DNA from: an uncultured Collinsella sp.
Lineage (GTDB): Bacteria > Actinomycetota > Coriobacteriia > Coriobacteriales > Coriobacteriaceae
Length of the DNA stretch: 10,128 bases
Reading direction: 5' to 3'
Assembly: GCA_937997605.1 (NCBI GenBank)
Contig: CALLFD010000461.1
Span: 1 to 10,128 of the forward strand
Shown here: positions 1 through 5,700 of the stretch, piece after piece
Position numbering within the stretch: position 1 is the stretch's first letter
Layout: the number at the start of each line of letters is the position of its first letter
Position numbers and translations under genes: made by a program
The notes under the pieces: generated by a model
Seen by the model: the letters and a program-made list of their open reading frames with translations, nothing else
Told to the model about the DNA's origin: nothing
Database searches by the model: none

Positions 1-1569
1 ATGGACGACGCGAGCGAGCGTGCAATCGAAGAGGACATGCTCGATCAGTTCAACTACTTTGATGATGAGGACGAGGAGCTGATCGACCGTCGCGAGCCAG
101 CGCCGCTTGATTCCTTTGATCTGGTCGATGAAGAGCCCGACGAGGACGAGGGCGAATCGGCGGAGCCCTCACAGCCTTCGCGCCTTAACTCGCTGCTTTC
201 GAGAGCCCCCATGCACCACGGCGTTCGTGCCGGCGCGCTCCATATGAAAACTGACTGGCACCAGATCGTGACGGCAGGCGATGAGCTTGCCGTCGATGCG
301 CCGCTCACCGATAAATCATCCATCATCTGCCGCACCGGCATGCTTATGCTGGCAAGCGGAACGGGTGCCTGGCGCGTGCGCGATACCATGAATCGTGTTG
401 CCGCCGTACTCGGTGTCACCATCCACGTTGACTTAAGTCTTCTGTCGTTTGAGTGCACCTGCATCGAAGATGGCCACTGCTTTAACGAGGTCGTCAGCTT
501 GCCCACAACGGGCGTCAATACGCATCGCATTTGGATGATGGAGAGTTTCCTCAAGGAAATCGAGACCTATGGTCGTCGCTTCACGGTGCACGAGTATCAC
601 GAGATGCTCAGGACCGTTGAGAGCTCAAAGCCCGATTACTCTCCCTGGCAACAGGGCCTTGCGGCAGCCTGTGCTTGCGGCGCCTTCGTCTTTTTGCTCG
701 GCGGCGGCCCTATCGAGATGGCCTGCGCGTTTGTGGGCGCGGGTGTCGGCAACTTTGCCCGCTCCCATATTCTCAAGCAAGGCCTTGGTCAGTTCAGCGC
801 GCTGACGACCGGCGTTGCGCTCGCTTGCGTTTCGTATCTGCTGGCATTGCTCGGCCTTGGCCAGGTCATACCGGGGGCAATGTCGCACCAAGAAGGCTAT
901 ATCGGCGCCATGCTCTTTGTGATTCCCGGCTTTCCGCTCATTACGGCGGGCCTCGACATCGCCAAGCTCGACATGCGAAGCGGTATCGAGCGCCTTTCAT
1001 ATGCCGTATCGATTATTGTGATGGCGACGCTCGTAGGTTGGATGGTTGCCGAGTGTGTTGGCCTGGCGCCGGACGACTTTGCCCCACTGGGCCTTTCGCC
1101 GCTTGCCCTTACGCTCCTGCGCGTGGTGATGAGCTTCGTTGGCGTATTCGGCTTCTCGGTGATGTTCAACAGCCCGGTAAAGATGGCCGCGGCAGCTGGG
1201 TTGATCGGCGCCGTGTCCAATACCCTGCGTCTGACCCTTGTCGATGCGCCGACGATGATTCCCTTCCTGGGCCTCAGCACGGGAATGCCTCCCGAGGCAG
1301 CAGCGTTTATCGGCGCGCTGGTATCGGGTCTGCTGGCAAGCTTGGCCGAAGTCAAGCTCACCTACCCGCGCATCGCCCTCACGGTGCCTTCGATTGTCAT
1401 TATGGTGCCGGGCTTGTATCTGTATCGCTCGATGTATTACATGTGCACCTTCGACACGGTCAATATGCTCGGCTGGTTTGTGCGCGCAGTGCTCATCGTA
1501 GCGTTTCTGCCCGTTGGACTGGGTGTGGCGCGTACGCTCACCGACCCTCGCTGGCGCCACACCAGCTAA
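1..1569 (+). CDS. ThrE-family threonine/serine exporter-like membrane protein
   Basis: A 522-residue integral membrane protein of the ThrE type, a family known for proton-coupled export of threonine and serine across the cytoplasmic membrane; this member's substrate is inferred. Residues about 100-345 match the ThrE/DUF1212 half: a soluble part with the hallmark GTGAWRVRDTMNRVAAVLGV (near 120-139), then about five hydrophobic segments, including VIPGFPLITAGLDI (about 307-320). Residues about 365-512 form the second, DUF3815-like half with about five more segments (MFNSP near 387-391). So both halves are fused, as in actinobacterial ThrE. The first 60 residues are odd: 26 are Asp or Glu, and they look like a disordered cytosolic tail. 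A Cys-x-Cys-x5-Cys group (C152, C154, C160) lies in the soluble part. The ATG is the first base of the window, so neither the ribosome binding site nor a longer N-terminus can be excluded. Met13 and Met82 are weaker alternatives without a visible ribosome site. Confidence 0.85.
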   Translation: MDDASERAIEEDMLDQFNYFDDEDEELIDRREPAPLDSFDLVDEEPDEDEGESAEPSQPSRLNSLLSRAPMHHGVRAGALHMKTDWHQIVTAGDELAVDAPLTDKSSIICRTGMLMLASGTGAWRVRDTMNRVAAVLGVTIHVDLSLLSFECTCIEDGHCFNEVVSLPTTGVNTHRIWMMESFLKEIETYGRRFTVHEYHEMLRTVESSKPDYSPWQQGLAAACACGAFVFLLGGGPIEMACAFVGAGVGNFARSHILKQGLGQFSALTTGVALACVSYLLALLGLGQVIPGAMSHQEGYIGAMLFVIPGFPLITAGLDIAKLDMRSGIERLSYAVSIIVMATLVGWMVAECVGLAPDDFAPLGLSPLALTLLRVVMSFVGVFGFSVMFNSPVKMAAAAGLIGAVSNTLRLTLVDAPTMIPFLGLSTGMPPEAAAFIGALVSGLLASLAEVKLTYPRIALTVPSIVIMVPGLYLYRSMYYMCTFDTVNMLGWFVRAVLIVAFLPVGLGVARTLTDPRWRHTS

Positions 1570-1602
1570 TTGGTACAAGGGGGACAGGTTACTTTGCACC
1601 AA
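1570..1602. repeat. Imperfect inverted repeat, REP-like, abutting the exporter stop codon
   Basis: The arms TTGGTACAA (1570-1578) and TTGCACCAA (1594-1602) are inverted copies with one mismatch, around a 15-base spacer containing GGGGGACAGGTTAC. The repeat begins on the base after the TAA stop of the exporter gene. The GGGGACAGGTTACTTTGCACC style resembles REP sequences linked to IS200-like REP-associated transposases. That link is from memory of such repeats and is inference here; no transposase gene is present in the window. Confidence 0.55.
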
Positions 1603-1605
1603 ATG

Positions 1606-1672
1606 AGTTGCGGTGAAATAGGGACTGAATTGCTGCTTAAAGGGTCAAAACAGTCCGTATTCCACCGCAACT
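1606..1672. repeat. Long inverted repeat (22-bp arms), probable second half of a REP/MITE-like element
   Basis: The left arm 1606-1627 (starts AGTTGCGGTG, ends GGGACTG) and the right arm 1651-1672 (starts CAGTCC, ends CACCGCAACT) are inverted copies with 20 of 22 positions paired, around a 23-base loop. It lies three bases after the preceding inverted repeat, and both contain a GGGAC core, so 1570-1672 may be one composite non-coding mobile repeat. No run of T follows the right arm, so it is not a typical intrinsic terminator. Confidence 0.6.
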
Positions 1673-1721
1673 TATGGGGTCGGGGGATTATCGGTGCCCT
1701 GCATCTTCATAAACTCAACGC

Positions 1722-1751
1722 TTACGAAGCGCATGCGTTTCGTGCTAGGCT
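1722..1751 (+). promoter_or_regulatory. Possible promoter with palindromic operator for the DUF2798 gene
   Basis: A 20-bp palindrome occupies 1724-1743 (arms ACGAAGCGCA and TGCGTTTCGT, one mismatched pair). It lies inside a weak promoter-like arrangement: TTACGA at 1722-1727 and an extended -10-like TGCTAGGCT at 1743-1751. The -35 and -10 matches are poor. The argument for a promoter here is mostly that none fits nearer to the downstream gene. It could equally be a small RNA hairpin. Confidence 0.25.
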
Positions 1752-1787
1752 GGTTCCACCACATAAGTAGTCGCAGACGCGCGTACC

Positions 1788-1838
1788 ACGGGCGGGCGAG
1801 ATGAAGTTCCAACAGCTCCATCTTGCCCGCCCGTTTTT
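1788..1838 (+). terminator. Strong intrinsic terminator or attenuator upstream of the DUF2798 gene
   Basis: A stem of 15 pairs, 1789-1803 (CGGGCGGGCGAGATG) with 1819-1833 (CATCTTGCCCGCCCG), has one G-U pair, a 15-base loop and five T at 1834-1838; A1788 and T1834 can add a pair. It may end the exporter transcript 220 bases after its stop codon, with the REP-like element in between. Its T tract ends only 25 bases before the DUF2798 ribosome binding site, so it could also act as an attenuator of that gene. GTACC at 1783-1787 can pair with GGTAC at 1854-1858 around the hairpin. Confidence 0.85.
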
Positions 1839-1863
1839 GTTGCGTGGCGCCGCGGTACAACAC

Positions 1864-1885
1864 AGAGAGGAATCTGCCCTTTATA
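1864..1885 (+). promoter_or_regulatory. Ribosome binding site and probable ATA start codon of the DUF2798 gene
   Basis: AGAGAGGAA (1864-1872) is a good Shine-Dalgarno sequence. The in-frame codon ten bases after it is ATA (1883-1885), and translation from there begins IPINKRESLLF. As I recall them, DUF2798 proteins usually begin MPxNK..., so the ATA stands where the initiator Met is expected. ATA is an allowed but rare start under translation table 11. No ATG, GTG or TTG lies within the useful distance of this site. Confidence 0.5.
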
Positions 1886-2431
1886 CCTATCAACAAACGA
1901 GAGAGCCTGCTGTTCACCTTTATCATGTGCTTTTGCATGGTGCTCTGGATGAGCATCTACAACGTTGCCCTGCAGCACGGGGCCATCAACGGCGAGGTCG
2001 TTGCCACTGCGTGGCTCGGCTTCCCCGTTGCCTACATTTTTGCCATGTGCTGCGACTGGTTCGTCGCCAGCCCGCTCGCCAAGGGTTTCGCCTTTAAGTA
2101 CTTGGTCACGCCGGGCAAGAGCTCGCCACTTGCCATGACGCTCGCCGTCAGCTCCTGCATGGTCGTTCCCATGGTCATCATCATGTCGCTGTACGGTGCC
2201 TGTGAGGGTCTGACGCACATGCCCGGCGGCATCCTTGCGAACCTGTATTCCGTGCCCGCGATCTGGATGATCAACATCCCGCATAATTTTGTGATGGCGC
2301 TGCCGTGGAACCTTTTGGTAGCCGGTCCGATTTCCCGCTTCGTCTTCCGTCGCGCCTTCCCTGTGGGGACGGTTTTCGAGGAGGAGCATGCCGAGCTCTT
2401 GGAGCAGGCTATGGCTCCTGAGTGCGAGTAG
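1883..2431 (+). CDS. DUF2798 family small membrane protein
   Basis: A membrane protein of about 182 residues made of two DUF2798 repeats, each with two hydrophobic helices. Residues about 8-75 hold SLLFTFIMCFCMVLWMSIYN, then WLGFPVAYIFAMCCDWFVAS and PLAKGFAFKYL. Residues about 85-170 hold PLAMTLAVSSCMVVPMVIIMSLYG, then MINIPHNFVMALPWNLLVAGP and SRFVFRRAF. The family has no established function; its length and layout are normal here. The start is uncertain. The reading frame is open from TTG 1823 (202 residues), but that codon lies inside the terminator stem; GTG 1844 has no ribosome site; ATG 1925 would cut into the first helix. The Shine-Dalgarno sequence at 1864-1872 and the family-like PxNK sequence favour ATA 1883. 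The terminator just upstream suggests it is transcribed separately from the exporter gene, or only by read-through. Confidence 0.82.
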   Translation: MPINKRESLLFTFIMCFCMVLWMSIYNVALQHGAINGEVVATAWLGFPVAYIFAMCCDWFVASPLAKGFAFKYLVTPGKSSPLAMTLAVSSCMVVPMVIIMSLYGACEGLTHMPGGILANLYSVPAIWMINIPHNFVMALPWNLLVAGPISRFVFRRAFPVGTVFEEEHAELLEQAMAPECE

Positions 2432-2600
2432 CTCGCTTAGGGATCTGCTGAGCGCGGGCGACTTGCTTGGTTGGAGCCCTAAGCGTGGATAGCTCTCTCG
2501 GCGACATCGCGGGCGTGAGCGGTGCGCATGACCGGAGGGCCCGTGCTGCTCCGTTGCCCGACGTGCTAGCGCGCAGAACAATCTGTTGGTGCATTCGGCG
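2432..2600. other. Non-coding stretch with a 9-bp inverted repeat
   Basis: No credible gene is seen here on either strand. Three bases after the DUF2798 stop, CGCTTAGGG (2434-2442) and CCCTAAGCG (2477-2485) form a perfect 9-bp inverted repeat around a 34-base loop with no T tract after it. It could be a 3' mRNA stem or a fragment of a larger structure. Near the right end, 2575-2589 resembles the operator of the next operon and is listed separately. Confidence 0.4.
2575..2589. promoter_or_regulatory. Possible auxiliary operator resembling the 2643-2663 palindrome
   Basis: The 15 bases AGAACAATCTGTTGG match the core of the downstream palindrome (ACAACAGTCTGTTGT) at 12 of 15 positions. Centre-to-centre distance is 71 bp, close to seven helical turns. 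It lies upstream of the terminator, so any role would be through looping. A chance match is quite possible. Confidence 0.25.
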
Positions 2601-2630
2601 GCTGCTGAAGCGTTTCGGCAGCAGCTTTTT
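2601..2630 (+). terminator. Intrinsic terminator before the activase operon
   Basis: GCTGCTGAA (2601-2609) pairs with TTCGGCAGC (2614-2622), with one G-U pair and a 4-base loop. Alternatively GCTGCTG pairs with CAGCAGC (2619-2625), which places the stem directly against the five T at 2626-2630. It probably ends the DUF2798 transcript and insulates the activase promoter from upstream transcription. Confidence 0.8.
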
Positions 2631-2642
2631 ATACGGAGTTTA

Positions 2643-2663
2643 AATACAACAGTCTGTTGTATT
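2643..2663. promoter_or_regulatory. Perfect 21-bp palindrome, probable TetR-type operator
   Basis: The arms AATACAACAG and CTGTTGTATT flank a single central T (2653) and are perfectly complementary. It sits in the -35 region of the likely activase promoter, where bound protein would block RNA polymerase. Its length and symmetry suit TetR-family dimers, and a TetR gene is the last gene of the operon behind it. Binding by that particular protein is inferred from position. Confidence 0.7.
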
Positions 2664-2671
2664 ACGTAGAG

Positions 2672-2680
2672 TGGTATATC
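2672..2680 (+). promoter_or_regulatory. Extended -10 element of the activase-TetR operon promoter
   Basis: TGGTATATC reads as TGn followed by TATATC, a good extended -10 box, which would place the transcription start near 2687. The best -35 choices at normal spacing (around 2651-2658) are poor matches and fall inside the palindrome. TTGTAT at 2657-2662 looks better but is only 12 bases from the -10. The start site itself is not proven. Confidence 0.5.
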
Positions 2681-2712
2681 TCTAGCGGGAAAAATGCGAG
2701 AGACGGAGCATT

Positions 2713-5700
2713 ATGGCGTTGCTAGTAGGACTGGACGTAGGGTCGACGACGACCAAAGTTTACGCGATGCACGAGGATATGACCGAGGCGTGGTGGGGAT
2801 ATCGCCGCCACGGGGCGTGTCAGACAGCGAGCGTGCGCGCCATGCTCGGCGAGCTCGCCGAGCGCTTTCCCCATGAGTCACTGCGCGTTGCGGTGACCGG
2901 CTCGGGTGCGCGCGATATCGCGACCGCGCTGGGCGCCTCGTACGTTCAGGAGGTGGTCGCCAACGCGCTCGCGATCAGCAGGTTCTATCCGCAGACGCGC
3001 TGCGCCATCGAGTTGGGCGGCCAAGACGCCAAGATGATCTTCTTCCGCACCAACGATAAGGGAGACATCGAGGTTGCCGACATGCGCATGAACGGCTCGT
3101 GCGCAGGCGGTACCGGTGCATTTATCGACGAGATGGCAAAGCTCATGGGGGTCGGCACCGAATCGGGCGAGTTCGAGCAGCTCGCAAGCCGGGGAACGAC
3201 CGTCCACGAGGTCTCGGGCCGCTGCGGCGTGTACGCAAAGACCGATATCCAGCCGCTGCTCAACGAGGGCATTCCTACCACCGACCTGGCGCTTTCGGCG
3301 CTTCACGCGGTCGCCCGCCAAACGATCGGCGGTCTGGCCCAGGGTATCGACATCGAGCCGCCGGTAATCTTCGAGGGCGGTACGCTCGCCTACAACCCCA
3401 CACTGGTCCGCGTGTTCCGGGAGCAACTGAATCTATCGGACGATCAGGTTATCGTCCCGCGCGATCCGCAGATCATGGTCGCGCGCGGTGCCGCCCTGTC
3501 GCTGACCGACATGTTCGCATCGTCCCAACCGATCGACCTTCCCGACGCTTTTGTCCGGCTGGATAAGCTCGAGACGGTCGCGCCCGCAAGCGGGGAGGGA
3601 CGTCTTGCCCAGCCCTTTTTTGCCACACCTGCCGAGCAGGCGGATTTTACGGCACGCCATGGCAAAGAGACGCCGGCAAAGGGTCCGGATGCGTATGCGC
3701 CCGGAGAGACGGTGCGTGTGGCGCTCGGTATCGATTCGGGGAGCACGACGACCAAGTTCGCCCTGGTCGATGAGGCGGGTGAGCTTGTCGATTCGTTCTA
3801 CGCGTCTAATAACGGCAGACCGCTCGACGTCGCCCAACAGGGTCTTGTCAGCTTGAAGAACCGCTGGGAGACAGCGGGAGTCACGCTTGCGATCGATGCC
3901 GTGGGCACCACGGGGTACGGCGAGGAGCTTTTCGCGCGCGCGTTCCACGCCGACTACCATACGGTCGAGACGGTCGCGCACGCCCGCGCCGCGTGCGCAT
4001 GCGTTCCCGATGCGACCTTCGTGCTCGACATCGGCGGACAGGATATGAAGGCCATCTGGCTCAACCACGGCGTGCTGACCGATATCGTCGTCAACGAGGC
4101 GTGCTCTGCGGGCTGCGGCTCGTTCCTCGAGGGTTTTGCCAAAAACCTCGGAATAGCCGTTGAGGATATCGCGACCGAGGCATTTTCGTCCAAAGCCCCC
4201 GCCGTTCTCGGCAGCCGCTGCACGGTGTTCATGAACAGCAGCGTCGTTTCCGAGCAGCGGCGCGGTAAGGGTCCGGGCGACATCATGGCCGGTCTCTGCC
4301 GTTCGATTATCGAGAACGTGTTCACCAAGGTCATTCGCGTTTCAAATCTCAACCGTCTGGGCGACAAAGTCGTCGTCCAGGGTGGCACGTTCCGAAACGA
4401 CGCGGTGCTGCGCGCATTCGAGCAGTATCTGGGCAAACCCGTCACGCGTGCGCCCCACCCGGGGCTGATGGGCGCTATCGGTATCGCCCTGCTCGCGCGC
4501 GAGGAATGCCGCAAGGGCGACGCCGGCACGTCGTTTATCGGGCTCGATGCCGTGGAGCGCTTCGAGCATCGCGAGTTCGGCGGCGTTACCTGCCGTCGGT
4601 GCAACAACCGCTGCCAGCGCGCGGTCGTGGCATTTGGCGACGGCTCGCTTTACGTCACGGGCAATCGCTGCCCGCGCGGCGGCGCCATCTCATGGGATGA
4701 GCTCGTGCGCGAGGTTCCCGCGGCGGAGGAGCTGCGTCCGCAGGGTGCTTGCGAGGCACAGGCACCCGGCACGGGGCGCGACCGGACCGCGGCTGCCCCC
4801 AATCTCTTTGTCGACCGCGAGAAGCTGCTGTTCGAGTCGTACCCCACGGTTCCCGTCAGCGGGGGGCGCGATGTCACGATCGGCATTCCCCGTGTGCTCG
4901 AGTTCTGGGACACCATGCCGTTCTGGTCGACGTTCTTCAGCACGCTCGGCTTTAAGGTGCGCGTCTCGGGACGCAGCACCAAGGCGATGTACGAGCGCGG
5001 TCTGGCGCACGTCACATCCGACACCGTGTGCTTCCCGGCCAAGCTCGTCCACGGGCACATCCGCAATCTCGTCGACGCCGGCGTCGACCGCATCTTCATG
5101 CCCATCATCACGACGGTGCCCACCGAAAACACCGCCTCTACCAGCGAGTGGATGTGCGCCGTCGTAAAGGGATACCCCTACGTGATGCGCAATTCCGATA
5201 ACCCGGAGGAGCGTTTCGGCGTTCCGTTCGATACGCCGCTGTTCCACTGGTACGACGAGGGCGACCGAAACCGCCAGCTCAAGGCGTGGTGCAAGGAGAC
5301 CTTCGATATCGATGCCGACCTGGTTGCCAAGGCGACCGAGCAGGCGGACCGCGCGCAGGAGACGTTTGAGAACCAGCTGCAGCTGCGCGGCAGGCAGGTG
5401 CTCGAGAACGTGCACGAGGACGGCGGCTACGCGGTGGTGATCGCTTCGCGCCCGTACCACAACGACCCGCTGGTCAACCACGGGCTGCCCAAGCTCTTCT
5501 CTGAGCGCGGCATCCCCGTGCTGACGCCCGATGCGGTGCCGGGGGTCTGCAACGTCGATCTTTCCAACAGCCGCATCGACATCGTGAACAACTACCATGC
5601 GCGCATGCTGTCGTGCGCGGTCATCGTCGCATCGACGCCCGAGCTCGAGCTCGTGCAGATGGGCAGCTTCGGCTGCGGCCACGATGCGTATCTCACCGAC

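Noticed and set aside
675..1616. 313-codon + strand frame overlapping the exporter gene
   Set aside because: It is a +2 frame shadow of the exporter, rich in Arg and without hydrophobic segments or motifs, and it runs into the inverted repeat.
1570..1770. 66-codon + strand frame starting with TTG right after the exporter stop
   Set aside because: It consists mostly of the two inverted repeats, has no ribosome binding site and no recognisable protein features.
1801..2097. 98-codon + strand frame starting at ATG 1801
   Set aside because: The start lies in the terminator stem and the frame overlaps the DUF2798 gene, whose hydrophobic repeats are in another frame.
2432..2712. tRNA or decayed gene between the DUF2798 and activase genes
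   Set aside because: No cloverleaf-like arms, TTCGA-type T loop or protein motif is visible; the stretch is explained by hairpins, the terminator and the promoter.
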